Notes: generated by a model not told the origin, from the letters alone. 64,000 nucleotides of DNA from Serratia sp. M24T3 (GCF_000257645.1 NZ_AJHJ01000024.1:1-64000), one strand, 5' to 3'. Numbered from the stretch's first letter, positions 1 through 8,636 are shown. Numbers and translations: made by a program.

Positions 1-1
1 A

Positions 2-274
2 GAAGGGTTTAAGCAGGGCGCTGTTCTGGTCATCGACCGGTCCAGAACGGCAGTAGACGGCAGCCTGGTAGTGACCACGGATACGGGAGAGTTTGAGGTT
101 AAACGCCTCAAGCTTTTCCCGACTGCGTGTCTTGAGTCTTTGGATAATGTCGATGATGTTAGATTGATTGAAGGCGGCGACCTGGAAGGAGAGGAAACGA
201 TAGTGTGGGGCGTGGTGACGTACATCATTAACGATGCGTGCACTGAGGAGTTTGATGACTGCCGATTTATTTAA
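2..274 (+). CDS. S24 family peptidase, UmuD/LexA-like (3' part only)
   Basis: The reading frame is open from base 2 to the TAA at 272-274, so the gene starts before the window. The 90 visible residues match the C-terminal half of the UmuD/LexA S24 serine peptidase fold. A segment reading VLVIDRS is followed by VDGSLVV and then GEFEVKRL, whose lysine aligns with the catalytic Lys of UmuD (GEFTVKKL in E. coli). The catalytic serine would lie upstream, outside the window. Such proteins are SOS mutagenesis factors or phage-type repressors that cleave themselves with RecA. The neighbouring IS6 remnants suggest an accessory region. It could be umuD itself, a plasmid paralogue or a prophage repressor, and the fragment cannot decide. 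Confidence 0.75.
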   Translation, partial: EGFKQGAVLVIDRSRTAVDGSLVVTTDTGEFEVKRLKLFPTACLESLDNVDDVRLIEGGDLEGEETIVWGVVTYIINDACTEEFDDCRFI

Positions 275-289
275 ACGAAAAAAACTTCT

Positions 290-492
290 AGGTTAGCAGA
301 GGTTTTTTCCTTCAAAACGCGCTCAGCCATCACTTCCTCCAGATTACGAAGGCTCCGGGCGTAAGCCAGATACCAGAGAAAGCATTGAGCGATGATATCT
401 GTAAACGTTTAAAGGCTTTTCGGATCAGCGGTATAAGCAGGTAACATCGTCAAAAAACAGTGTGTTACCTGGAGCCTTACTGCGATAGAACT
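290..492 (-). mobile_element. decayed IS6-family insertion sequence remnant, left copy
   Basis: Read on the minus strand from 492, this begins with an IS6-like terminal repeat (AGTTCTATCGCA). It then shows the start of an IS6 transposase with residues such as FTDIIAQCFLWYLAYA, RSLRNLEEVMAER. In-frame stops precede this segment and the rest of the transposase, including the DDE residues, is absent. The first ~150 bases are clearly homologous to 2263-2400 in opposite orientation (shared stretch AAAGCCTTTAAACGTTTACA). This is a non-functional remnant. Its outer limit near 290 is approximate. Confidence 0.75.
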
Positions 493-736
493 AAACAAAT
501 AGCCGCCGCAGGATATCCGAAACAACACCCAATGCCCAGTGTGGGGGCAGATAAACTTTGGGAAAGGCAGCTTACCGATTTTCGGTCATTCCGGTAAATC
601 TCTCAATAAACGATGGTGGTCAGTGATTTCTTCGTATTTACCAGTCAATATAGTCTCATTTAATGTGCATGACATTATAATGTCATTGGTATTATGATGT
701 GCATATCCCCTTAAATTACGATACGGACTTGGCCCT
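493..736. other. intergenic stretch upstream of the FabZ-like gene
   Basis: No gene is supported in this stretch between the left IS6 remnant and the FabZ-like gene. Its second half is AT-rich and probably carries the promoter of the downstream genes; the palindrome at 670-685 lies in it. I see nothing else recognisable. Confidence 0.6.
670..685. promoter_or_regulatory. perfect 16-bp palindrome, possible operator
   Basis: TGACATTATAATGTCA is its own reverse complement and lies 52-67 bp before the ATG of the FabZ-like gene, where a promoter is expected. The ribbon-helix-helix protein encoded at 2062-2256 is a possible ligand, because that family binds short palindromes or tandem repeats. This is inference from position only. 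Confidence 0.4.
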
Positions 737-1192
737 ATGGGAATACATGAATTGCCTCTGCGCCCGGAAGATATTGCCCAGATCCTGCCACACCGCTACC
801 CCTTTTTGCTGATTGACCGGGTGATATCGACCCGAGGTGAATTGGCAGAAGGGCGGGTACAGACGCTGAAAAACATCAGTGCCAATGATGGCATGGTTCA
901 GGATGGATCATTGACTGGGGGAACACTGCCTTCCGTCCTAATACTCGAAGCTATGGCACAAGCGGCAGGCGTATTGGCGCATTATTGTTTACTCCCCATG
1001 GATAACGGGCAATTGTGCTATTTTGCAAGCATTGAACGTGCCCGTTTTTACGGGACCGTGTCACCTGGCGATCCGCTGTTACTGGATGTTCACTTGCGCC
1101 GACAACGCCGCAATATGGTGTGTTTTTCAGGTATGGCGACAGTCAGCGGGACGCGTATTTGCACCGCCGACTTCATGTGTGCCAGATCATAA
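737..1192 (+). CDS. FabZ-like hot-dog fold protein, catalytic His replaced
   Basis: The 151-residue protein is similar end to end to the beta-hydroxyacyl-ACP dehydratase FabZ: LPHRYPFLLIDRV near residues 17-29, ILEAMAQAAG in the middle, FASIERARF, and a C-terminal CARS. FabZ normally uses a His in GHFPG and a Glu in the EAMAQ helix. Here the Glu is present, but GHFPG is replaced by a DGSLTGG stretch, and the position 14 residues before the Glu is Gly. The usual dehydratase mechanism is therefore unlikely, and the protein may bind acyl chains, act as a thioesterase, or have another activity. The next gene starts 20 bp downstream, so the two are probably co-transcribed. Confidence 0.75.
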   Translation: MGIHELPLRPEDIAQILPHRYPFLLIDRVISTRGELAEGRVQTLKNISANDGMVQDGSLTGGTLPSVLILEAMAQAAGVLAHYCLLPMDNGQLCYFASIERARFYGTVSPGDPLLLDVHLRRQRRNMVCFSGMATVSGTRICTADFMCARS

Positions 1193-1212
1193 ACATCCGG
1201 AATGAAAACACG

Positions 1213-1998
1213 ATGAATTTAGTTGATGATATCTTGGTAAAATTGTGGGACATGGATCCATTGGGCACAGAGATCGCACGTGAAACGGATGACTATGGCG
1301 ACATCATTGTTTCTGAGTACAAACACTACCGCATGTTGCGGTTTGATCAGCTTTATGAACAAAGCAAGATGAGCATGAAGGCACCGGCTGCACCAATACA
1401 TCACTATATCAAGGCGATGCTGATGGCCATCTCTTGGTGCGAAGGGAAGTCTGCCCTGCTGCTGGGGTTGGGCGGCGGGAGTTTATTACGGGCACTGCAT
1501 GCGCATGATGCCAATATGCAACTGGATGTGGTCGAGCTTCGTCCTAAGGTACTGGACATTGCCCGTCGTTATTTTACCTTGCCGGACGTCCCACACATCA
1601 CCTATTACGTGGAGGATGCCGTGGATTATTTAAGGCGTGACACAGGGCAACGTTATGAATTCATCTTTTCTGACTTGTATTCTGCATTCTGTATGGATCC
1701 ACTGCAAGGCACTGAAGCGTTTCTCAAACACTGCAAAGCGTCATTGTATGAGGGCGGGTGGTTGATAATGAATTTCTTAGAAATGCCACACAGTCACACG
1801 TTGCTGCATCACGCCTTATACCGGGTATTCACTGATGTTTTTTTCTGTCTGACGGGCAGCGGTAACGTAATAATTTATGCCACCAGTTCCCGTTCCGGTT
1901 ATCAGCTGAAATCAATGCAGATACAGGCGGCCCGATTGAAGGGAGAAGGGTTAGGGGAAATGGGACACTTGTCAGGGCGACTAGAGAGATTGCTGTAG
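1213..1998 (+). CDS. spermidine synthase-like (aminopropyltransferase fold) protein
   Basis: The 261-residue product has the Rossmann methyltransferase/polyamine synthase core. The SAM/dcSAM-binding glycine loop LLLGLGGGSLLRAL lies near residues 77-90, followed by the acidic strand end DVVELRPKVLDIAR and then VEDAVDYLR and FIFSDLY. That order is typical of spermidine synthase-like proteins. The ATG at 1213 was chosen over upstream in-frame ATGs because those overlap the FabZ-like gene and the residues before 1213 show no family similarity. Its substrate is unknown, and it may instead be a small-molecule methyltransferase. It sits between decayed IS6 copies with a FabZ-like gene and a small regulator, which suggests a transferred cassette. 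Confidence 0.7.
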   Translation: MNLVDDILVKLWDMDPLGTEIARETDDYGDIIVSEYKHYRMLRFDQLYEQSKMSMKAPAAPIHHYIKAMLMAISWCEGKSALLLGLGGGSLLRALHAHDANMQLDVVELRPKVLDIARRYFTLPDVPHITYYVEDAVDYLRRDTGQRYEFIFSDLYSAFCMDPLQGTEAFLKHCKASLYEGGWLIMNFLEMPHSHTLLHHALYRVFTDVFFCLTGSGNVIIYATSSRSGYQLKSMQIQAARLKGEGLGEMGHLSGRLERLL

Positions 1999-2023
1999 TC
2001 TGGCGAAACGTGACAAGCATGAT

Positions 2024-2045
2024 ATTATCATTAGATTATCATTAG
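2024..2045. repeat. tandem 11-bp direct repeat, candidate operator
   Basis: ATTATCATTAG occurs twice head-to-tail (2024-2034 and 2035-2045), ending 16 bp before the start codon of the ribbon-helix-helix gene. Tandem sites at one-helical-turn spacing are typical for ribbon-helix-helix repressors that control their own promoter. The regulatory role is inferred. Confidence 0.5.
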
Positions 2046-2061
2046 TCAGGACGATAACACC

Positions 2062-2256
2062 ATGGAAAAGAAAACTGCGAGACTGACCATACTGATTGAC
2101 CCAGAGAAAAAGAAGGCACTGGAAACACTCTGTCAACAGCAGGATTTAACCCCTTCACAGGTAGTCAGGCAACTCATTCGAGATTATTTGCAAAAACACG
2201 GGGTTGAGTATGCGACTCAAACACCGTTAACGAATACCAAAGTGGAAATGAACTGA
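2062..2256 (+). CDS. ribbon-helix-helix (CopG-like) transcription regulator
   Basis: This 64-residue protein has the ribbon-helix-helix layout. A short N-terminal strand (KTARLTILIDPE) is followed by helix A (EKKKALETLCQQQ), a turn with LTPSQ, and helix B (VVRQLIRDYLQKHG). Such proteins bind DNA as dimers and often repress their own operon or act as plasmid or transposon regulators and antitoxins. The ATG at 2062 is 17 bp after the tandem 11-bp repeat. No toxin-like partner gene follows. The next sequence is the right IS6 remnant, starting 7 bp after the stop codon. Confidence 0.75.
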   Translation: MEKKTARLTILIDPEKKKALETLCQQQDLTPSQVVRQLIRDYLQKHGVEYATQTPLTNTKVEMN

Positions 2257-2262
2257 GAATAC

Positions 2263-2835
2263 GGTTCTGTCGCATTAAGGCTCCAGGGAACATACTGTTT
2301 TTGGGAATTTACCTGCTCAATCCTCTAATCAGAAAAGCCTTTAAACGTTTACAGATATCATCGCGCAATGTGTTCGTTGGTATCTTATCTGGCTTTAAGG
2401 CATTTCACCGACATAAGTGCCCCGCTGGATTGGATGAAACCTACATCAAATTCAGAGGAAAGTGGAAATATCTGTATCGGGTGGTCGACACTGGATGTCA
2501 GATGCTCGACTCTTTGTTGACTGCCCGGCGTGATGCGGCAGCGGCGCTTCTTTTGCAAGGCTATCCGTTCCCCACGGCGAACTTGAAGTGGTGACGATAA
2601 GGAAAAGTGGCTCCCATACCCTCGCTCTGGCAACACTCAATGCCGACAACCCTAATGAGGAAAACATCATCGTCAGGTAAAGCAAGTAACTTTAAAATCT
2701 TGTTGAGCAGGACTAACGTATTATCAAACGGCTAATACGACAGATGCTGGGGGTTCAAATCGTTTAGCCGTGCACAGACGCAGCTGCCGGCATCGAGCTG
2801 CTCCACATGAAACTTAAAGGGCAGTATCAACATCC
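2263..2835 (+). mobile_element. decayed IS6-family element with broken transposase, right copy
   Basis: It starts with a terminal repeat (GGTTCTGTCGCA) and continues with fragments of an IS6 transposase in several frames. These are FTDIIAQCVRWYL near 2355-2395, then after an internal deletion LDETYIKFRGKWKYLYRVVD (first catalytic Asp of the DDE triad), then VTIRKSGSHTLALATLNA near 2589, NLVEQD (second part of the triad region), and finally AGIELLHMKLKGQ near 2780-2820. Frameshifts and stops interrupt it throughout, so it is a pseudogene. The right-hand terminal repeat is not recognisable. The element is inverted relative to the copy at 290-492. From 2836 to 2955 I see nothing else. Confidence 0.8.
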
Positions 2836-2955
2836 GCAAAGTGATGCTACGTTATCTGGAATGCTCAGATTTGGATTTATTAAGAAAAATCACTCCCCAA
2901 AATGATAAGTAAGTTGTTGATCTAATTGAAATGGATTGTGAACTCGGAAACCAAT

Positions 2956-2993
2956 AAAAACAGCCGGTAAAGGTTACTTAACCGGCTGTTTTT
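2956..2993 (-). terminator. rho-independent terminator of yeaGH
   Basis: AAAACAGCCGGTAA pairs with TTAACCGGCTGTTTT around a short loop, with A and T runs on both sides. It lies 16 bp beyond the yeaH stop codon and can work in both directions. Confidence 0.8.
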
Positions 2994-3008
2994 AAATACT
3001 AAAGATTG

Positions 3009-4280
3009 CTAATCCTGCACCTGCTTATGGAACAGTTCGCGGAATACAGGATAAATATCTTCCTGCTCGCGAATATGTTGCATCGCAAAGTTCGAGAAAT
3101 GTTGCTGTAAAACTTCATACTCGCGCCACAGAGTCTGGTGCGCGCGGCGGGTTATTTCGATGTAGCTATAATAACGCACCATTGGCAAGATCTTCTGAGC
3201 CAGCAGTTGGTGGCAAAGTGGCGAATCGTCTGCCCAGTTATCACCATCGGAAGCCTGCGCAGCGTAGATATTCCACTGAGCAGGGTCGTAGCGTTCCTGA
3301 ATAACTTCATCCATTAGCTTCAATGCACTTGAAACAATGGTGCCCCCGGTTTCCTGAGAGTAGAAGAACTCCTGTTCGTCCACCTCTTTTGCCTGGGTGT
3401 GGTGGCGGATATAGACAACATCAACGTTTTTATAAGTCCGACTCAGAAACAGGTAGAGCAGAATATAGAAACGTTTAGCCATGTCTTTGGTTGCCTGATC
3501 CATGGAACCTGATACGTCCATCAGGCAGAACATCACCGCCTGGCTGGAAGGTTCGGGACGGCGCTCGTAATTTTTATAGCGCAAGTCGAAAGTATCGATA
3601 AACGGAACCTTGGCAATTTTCTGCCGAAGTTCGGCTATCTCTTTACGCAGCCGCTCCTCCTCCAATAGTTGGGCAGGCTCAGTGTTTTCAACTTCATTGA
3701 GTGTGTTTTCAAGCTCACGCAGTTCGCGCTTTTTACCCGCAGACATCGCGGTACGACGAGCCAGCGAGTTTTGCAATGAACGCACTACGCTAATATTTGC
3801 CGGCACGCCGTTTGAGGTGTATCCGGAGCGGTGGGTTTTGAATTCGGTAAGCTGCTTGTACTGATTCTTTTTCAGATTGGGCAGCGCAAGGTCCTCGAAT
3901 AACAGATCGAGATATTCATCTTTTGAAATCTGGAAGGAGAATTCGTCCTGACCTTCACCGTCCTGACTGGCATCCCCTTGACCACTTCCGCCGCCACCGC
4001 CGCCCTGAGGACGCTCGATACGGTCGTTAGTGATGAAGTGATCGTTGCCGGGATGAACACGGTGACGCAAGCCACCGCGGCCCTGGTGGAACATGGGTTC
4101 GTTGATATCTTCATTGGGGATTGAAACAGACTCCCCGCTGCTCACGTCGGTTACCGAACGCTTATTGATGGCTTCGGCGATCGACTGTTTTATTTGCGAC
4201 TTATAGCGGCGCAAAAAGCGCTGGCGGTTAACCGCGCTTTTATTCTTGCCATTCAGTCGACGGTCAATAAAGTACGTCAT
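3009..4280 (-). CDS. yeaH: YeaH, VWA-domain protein partner of the YeaG kinase
   Basis: This is a UPF0229 protein of 423 residues, close to the E. coli length of 427. The start was set at [15 protein letters not shown], which matches the family start and has GGGGG upstream; an extension of eight residues has no family match. It has a Gly-rich linker ([21 protein letters not shown]), a conserved [22 protein letters not shown] block, and a von Willebrand A-like domain with the metal-site motif DVSGSMD. In E. coli yeaG and yeaH form one operon involved in stationary-phase and nitrogen-starvation responses, and YeaH is probably an adaptor of the kinase. It follows yeaG after 51 bp. Confidence 0.95.
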   Translation of the reverse strand: MTYFIDRRLNGKNKSAVNRQRFLRRYKSQIKQSIAEAINKRSVTDVSSGESVSIPNEDINEPMFHQGRGGLRHRVHPGNDHFITNDRIERPQGGGGGGSGQGDASQDGEGQDEFSFQISKDEYLDLLFEDLALPNLKKNQYKQLTEFKTHRSGYTSNGVPANISVVRSLQNSLARRTAMSAGKKRELRELENTLNEVENTEPAQLLEEERLRKEIAELRQKIAKVPFIDTFDLRYKNYERRPEPSSQAVMFCLMDVSGSMDQATKDMAKRFYILLYLFLSRTYKNVDVVYIRHHTQAKEVDEQEFFYSQETGGTIVSSALKLMDEVIQERYDPAQWNIYAAQASDGDNWADDSPLCHQLLAQKILPMVRYYSYIEITRRAHQTLWREYEVLQQHFSNFAMQHIREQEDIYPVFRELFHKQVQD

Positions 4281-4331
4281 ATAGCCCCCAAACAACGTTG
4301 CCAACGATCCCCGCTTTACTGAGATTGCCTT

Positions 4332-6266
4332 TTACGATGACTTCCTGACACGCAGATACCACTCGCAAAGCAGGCGAACCTGTTTGCGCGTATATCCTTT
4401 TTCCATCATTCGATCGACAAAGTCATCATGTTTTTTCTGTTCATCAGTCGATGTCTTGGCATTAAAGGAAATAACAGGCAGCAACTCTTCGGTATTGGAG
4501 AACATTTTCTTCTCGATAACCGTGCGCAACTTCTCGTAACTGGTCCAGTTCGGATTACGGCCACTATTATTAGCACGGGCACGCAGCACAAAGTTGACGA
4601 TTTCGTTACGGAAATCTTTAGGGTTACTGATACCCGCCGGTTTCTCGATTTTTTCCAATTCCGCATTCAGAGCCTCGCGGTCGAAGAGCTGACCGGTGTC
4701 TGGATCGCGGTATTCCTGATCCTGGATCCAGAAATCGGCATACGTGACATAACGATCGAAAATGTTTTGTCCGTACTCGGAATAGGATTCCAGGTAAGCG
4801 GTCTGGATCTCTTTACCGATAAACTCGGCATATTTAGGGATCAGATAGCCTTTCAGGTGCTCAAGGTATTTTTCGGCTATGTCCTGCGGGAACTGTTCGC
4901 GCTCGATCTGCTGTTCAAGAACGTAGAACAGATGTACCGGGTTGGCGGCAACTTCTGCATGGTCAAAGTTAAATACCCGAGACAGAATTTTAAAGGCAAA
5001 CCGCGTTGACAGGCCGTTCATACCTTCATCGACGCCTGCGTAGTCGCGATACTCCTGGTATGACTTGGCTTTCGGATCAGTATCCTTGAGGCTTTCACCG
5101 TCATAAACCCGCATTTTCGAATAGGTGCTGGAATTTTCTGGTGTTTTCAAACGTGAAAGGATAGAGAATCGTGCCAGCGTTTCCAGAGTTCCGGGCGCGC
5201 ATGGGGCGTGTACCAGCTCACTGTTGCTAAGCAGTTTGTCGTAAATTTTGATTTCTTCCGACACGCGCAGGCAGTAAGGCACCTTCACAATGTAAACGCG
5301 GTCAAGGAATGCTTCGTTGTTCTTGTTATTACGGAAAGTCACCCACTCGGATTCGTTGGAGTGAGCGAGAATGATCCCGTTGAACGGCAGGGCGGAAATA
5401 CCCTCGGTTCCGTTATAGTTACCTTCCTGAGTAGCGGTTAGCAGCGGATGCAAGACCTTGATTGGTGCCTTGAACATCTCGACGAATTCCATTACCCCCT
5501 GGTTGGCACGGCACAGTGCGCCGGAATAACCGTAGGCATCCGGGTCGTTCTGGGCGTGATTCTCGAGTTTACGAATATCGACTTTACCGACCAGCGCAGA
5601 GATATCCTGATTATTTTCGTCACCCGGCTCTGTTTTGGCGATTGCAATCTGCTCGAGAATACTCGGCCAGACTTTAACCACTTTAAATTTGGTGATATCG
5701 CCGCCAAATTCATGCAGACGCTTCGCGGCCCATGGCGACATGATAGTGCCAAGGTAGCGGGTAGGGATGTTGTATTCTTTTTCAAGAATATGGGCATCCT
5801 CCTGAGGATTAAACAGGCACAGAGGATGATCATTCACCGGGCTGCGTTCGCCGTTGGCACTCAGTACGTAAATGGGTACTCGTTGCATCAGAGCTTTAAG
5901 TCTTTCAGCCAGAGAGGACTTACCGCCACCGACCGGACCCAGCAGATAGAGGATTTGTTTTTTCTCTTCCAGACCTTGAGCGGCGTGTTTGAGGTAAGAG
6001 ACAATCTGCTCGATTGCATCCTCCATGCCGTAAAACTCTTCAAAGGCAGGATAGCGTGCGACGACGCGGTTGGAGAATAGACGCGACAGGCGTGGTTCAA
6101 GCGCGGTGTCGACCATGACGGGTTCACCTATTGCCATCAACAGGCGTTCCGCGGCGTTAACATAAGCACTGCGATCTTGCCGAGCGATGGTAAGAAATTC
6201 CTGCAGTGTGAACTCTTCATCCTTGGCAGCTTCATAGCGCTGGCGATAATGGTCAAATATGTTCAT
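4332..6266 (-). CDS. yeaG: YeaG, PrkA-family serine protein kinase
   Basis: The 644-residue protein has the same length as E. coli YeaG. It has an N-terminal AAA domain with a Walker A loop GPVGGGKSS near residues 110-118 and, further on, the PrkA C-terminal kinase domain. The start at MNIFDHYRQRYEAAKDEE is the family start; nine upstream in-frame residues are not conserved. PrkA-type kinases phosphorylate cytosolic proteins under nutrient stress, and in enterobacteria the operon responds to nitrogen limitation (NtrC, sigma-54) and RpoS. Its upstream region carries a sigma-54-type promoter, consistent with that control. It is the first gene of the yeaG-yeaH operon. Confidence 0.96.
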   Translation of the reverse strand: MNIFDHYRQRYEAAKDEEFTLQEFLTIARQDRSAYVNAAERLLMAIGEPVMVDTALEPRLSRLFSNRVVARYPAFEEFYGMEDAIEQIVSYLKHAAQGLEEKKQILYLLGPVGGGKSSLAERLKALMQRVPIYVLSANGERSPVNDHPLCLFNPQEDAHILEKEYNIPTRYLGTIMSPWAAKRLHEFGGDITKFKVVKVWPSILEQIAIAKTEPGDENNQDISALVGKVDIRKLENHAQNDPDAYGYSGALCRANQGVMEFVEMFKAPIKVLHPLLTATQEGNYNGTEGISALPFNGIILAHSNESEWVTFRNNKNNEAFLDRVYIVKVPYCLRVSEEIKIYDKLLSNSELVHAPCAPGTLETLARFSILSRLKTPENSSTYSKMRVYDGESLKDTDPKAKSYQEYRDYAGVDEGMNGLSTRFAFKILSRVFNFDHAEVAANPVHLFYVLEQQIEREQFPQDIAEKYLEHLKGYLIPKYAEFIGKEIQTAYLESYSEYGQNIFDRYVTYADFWIQDQEYRDPDTGQLFDREALNAELEKIEKPAGISNPKDFRNEIVNFVLRARANNSGRNPNWTSYEKLRTVIEKKMFSNTEELLPVISFNAKTSTDEQKKHDDFVDRMMEKGYTRKQVRLLCEWYLRVRKSS

Positions 6267-6741
6267 AGATGCCCGTCCTTCGTTATTTAGCACAGGTTAA
6301 AGAGAGCTTGAAATGCGGTGGAACAGCTCCCGGAAGAAAATTTCCCCAACTGACTCTGTCATACAGATTTAGCAACCCTTATGCCAACTTACTTGTTGCT
6401 CTATTTAATTTAAGTAGAGTCATGTTTACGGTCATGAGCAACACGAACAGGTTACTTTGCCAGCAGTTTTTTCTCCTAATATTAAGCGTAGTTTGACCTG
6501 CGAAAAATTTCCTGTGTTAAATTGCAGTTTTTTAAGCCATATCAAGGACTCAGTTGTTGTGAGGTTACCTACAGGCCTTGCAGCACGGGGGATACGGCGA
6601 TAATGAGTACTTTTTAGACATAATTATTTCATAATCCGCATATAAATTATCTGGTTGCTTTAGGTTTATGTGCGCTATACATGAAACTTAATTACGATTC
6701 ATTTACACTACGTTCGATTTTATTTTCTTACGGATGAACAC
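6267..6741. other. divergent yeaG-mipA promoter region
   Basis: This 475-bp region lies between the divergent starts of yeaG and mipA. It contains the sigma-54-type promoter of yeaG (6370-6387) and otherwise AT-rich sequence that must hold the mipA promoter. I could not identify clear NtrC half sites or any gene in it. Confidence 0.7.
6370..6387 (-). promoter_or_regulatory. sigma-54 (RpoN) promoter of yeaGH
   Basis: On the minus strand this reads TTGGCATAAGGGTTGCTA, which has the invariant GG and GC dinucleotides of the -24/-12 elements in the required spacing (consensus TGGCAC-N5-TTGC). Transcription would start near 6360, giving a leader of about 94 nt before yeaG. E. coli yeaG is known to have an NtrC/sigma-54-dependent promoter. 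Confidence 0.75.
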
Positions 6742-7491
6742 ATGAAAACCAACATGATTAAAGCTTTGCCAGTAGCTGCCATTATGGCCTTGCTGAGTCA
6801 GACCGCACATGCGGATACCTTTTCAGTCGGGGCCGGAGCATTGGCGGCAACTAGCCCTTACCGTGGTTACGACACCAAATATTATCCGCTCCCGGTCATC
6901 AATTATGATGGAGACACGTTCTACGTTCATACGTTAGTTGCGGGTTATAACCTATGGAAAGACCAGCAAAATCAGTTGAGTATCATAGCGGGTTATAATC
7001 CGCTCAGTTTCAGGCCTGGTCATAGCGATAACGAACAGTTAAAGCGCCTGAAAAAACGTCACGGCACGCTGATGGCGGGTCTGGCTTATTCTTATAACGC
7101 CGAATGGGGTACTATTCGCACCACGCTGACTGGCGATACTCTGGACAACAGCAATGGTATCGTAGGTGATGTTGCCTACCTTTACGCTATCAAAGGCGAT
7201 AACTGGGCAGTCGTGCCGGGCGTCGGTGTGACGTGGGATAGCGCGAATCAGAACAAATACTACTACGGCATCAGCAACAGAGAATCTTACCGCAGCGGTC
7301 TTGAGTCTTATAAGCCTAACGATAGCTTCACGCCTTATGTTGAAGTCTCTGCTAAATATAGCTTTAACCCCCAATGGCAGGCATTCGTTACCGGTCGCTA
7401 TACCCGTCTGACCAACGAAATCAAAGACAGCCCAATGGTGAATAAATCTTACACTGGCCTATTAATGACCGGCGTAACCTATACTTTCTAA
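6742..7491 (+). CDS. mipA: MipA/OmpV family outer-membrane protein
   Basis: The 249-residue precursor has a signal peptide (MKTNMIKALPVAAIMALLSQTAHA, cleavage after residue 24 or 25). The mature part is rich in alternating strands and ends in aromatic YTF, as expected for an outer-membrane beta-barrel. Motifs typical of MipA are near the start (ATSPYRGYDTKYYPLPVINYDG) and in GTLMAGLAYSYN. In E. coli MipA was described as a scaffold between murein synthase PBP1B and the lytic transglycosylase MltA. It lies next to yeaG as in E. coli. The barrel fold is seen from the pattern; the scaffold role is taken from the E. coli protein. Confidence 0.92.
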   Translation: MKTNMIKALPVAAIMALLSQTAHADTFSVGAGALAATSPYRGYDTKYYPLPVINYDGDTFYVHTLVAGYNLWKDQQNQLSIIAGYNPLSFRPGHSDNEQLKRLKKRHGTLMAGLAYSYNAEWGTIRTTLTGDTLDNSNGIVGDVAYLYAIKGDNWAVVPGVGVTWDSANQNKYYYGISNRESYRSGLESYKPNDSFTPYVEVSAKYSFNPQWQAFVTGRYTRLTNEIKDSPMVNKSYTGLLMTGVTYTF

Positions 7492-7716
7492 TCGCGGCTT
7501 AAACAACGCATGCATCTAATTGGTGCATGTGTTGATTGCTAATGGGGCATTTCGCTCCATTTGCACATTTAAAGAGCAGCCTGACTGACGGCTGTATTTT
7601 GAGATGTGCATCACACTATTCAACCGAGTTAATTCATTTACTTCATGGTAACGAGTTCAATCCGTGCTGATTGAGCTTGAGACTACCGCATAAAATGACC
7701 TAAACAGGAGCAGAAG

Positions 7717-8571
7717 ATGAACGCGAAAACCGTACAGTTTCCAGATGGAACTCGGGTTCCCGCAGTCGGACAGGGTACCTGGTTTATGGGCGAGCGAGAG
7801 TCTGAATTTCGTTCAGAAGTCAAAGCGTTGCAACAGGGAATTGACCTGGGTTTAACGCTGATTGATACCGCCGAGATGTACGCAGACGGTGGGGCAGAGC
7901 GCGTAGTTGGCGAAGCGATTGCAGGGCGTCGAGACGAGGTCTATCTGGTCTCGAAAGTCTATCCACAAAACGCCGGTGGCGATCGTGCCATCAAGGCCTG
8001 TGAACAAAGTTTGCAGCGTTTAAAAACGGACAGTCTCGACCTCTATTTATTGCACTGGCGTGGATCGATACCTTTAGAAGAAACAGTGCGCGCCATGGAG
8101 TCTTTACAGCAAGCCGGTAAAATCCGTCGTTGGGGGGTATCGAATCTGGATACTGTCGATCTTGAGCAACTTTGGCAAACTCAGGGCGGTGACGCCTGCC
8201 TGACAAATCAGGTGCTTTACCATGCCGCGTCGCGGGGTATTGAATATGATTTGCTACCTTGGTGTCGTGAGCATGAAATGCCGATTATGGCTTATTGTCC
8301 ACTCGCGCAGGCCGGTAAACTGCGCCAAGAAGTGCTTAATCATCCGGTCATGCAGCAACTGGCTCGGGCCAGAGGGGTTAGCAGTGCGCAAATTGCCCTG
8401 GCTTGGGTAACACGTTGGGACAATGTGATTGCCATTCCGAAAGCCGTTCAGCCTGATCATATCAACGACAACGCCGCAGCATTAACCCTGAAATTGACGC
8501 CAGAAGAAATTGCGCTTATCGATCATGCATTTCCGCCGCCTAGTCATAAAACATCCCTCGACATCGTTTGA
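7717..8571 (+). CDS. yeaE: YeaE aldo/keto reductase
   Basis: This is a TIM-barrel aldo/keto reductase of 284 residues. The catalytic tetrad is visible: Asp in LIDTAEMYADG with the Tyr four residues later, Lys in LVSKVYP, and His in LYLLHWRG. The C-terminal NADPH-binding part includes AIPKAVQPDHINDNAAAL. The E. coli homologue reduces methylglyoxal and related aldehydes in the cytoplasm. CAGGAG lies 7 bp before the ATG. It has its own terminator (8611-8636) and stands in the usual order between mipA and yeaD. Confidence 0.94.
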   Translation: MNAKTVQFPDGTRVPAVGQGTWFMGERESEFRSEVKALQQGIDLGLTLIDTAEMYADGGAERVVGEAIAGRRDEVYLVSKVYPQNAGGDRAIKACEQSLQRLKTDSLDLYLLHWRGSIPLEETVRAMESLQQAGKIRRWGVSNLDTVDLEQLWQTQGGDACLTNQVLYHAASRGIEYDLLPWCREHEMPIMAYCPLAQAGKLRQEVLNHPVMQQLARARGVSSAQIALAWVTRWDNVIAIPKAVQPDHINDNAAALTLKLTPEEIALIDHAFPPPSHKTSLDIV

Positions 8572-8610
8572 TCAAAACGCGTATTCGCTGCATCTAGTTT
8601 GAATCAAAAT

Positions 8611-8636
8611 AAAGGGACAGCCTACGCCGTCCCTTT
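8611..8636. terminator. bidirectional terminator between yeaE and yeaD
   Basis: AAAGGGACAGC pairs with GCCGTCCCTTT. The hairpin lies between the convergent genes yeaE and yeaD, with AT-rich flanks on both sides. Confidence 0.75.

Noticed and set aside
4428-6080. Long antisense frames inside yeaG
   Set aside because: They are shadows of a highly conserved gene on the other strand and have no family similarity of their own.
7509-7545. Hairpin after mipA (ACGCATGCA with TGCATGTGT)
   Set aside because: It contains a mismatch and no T run follows, so I did not call a terminator.
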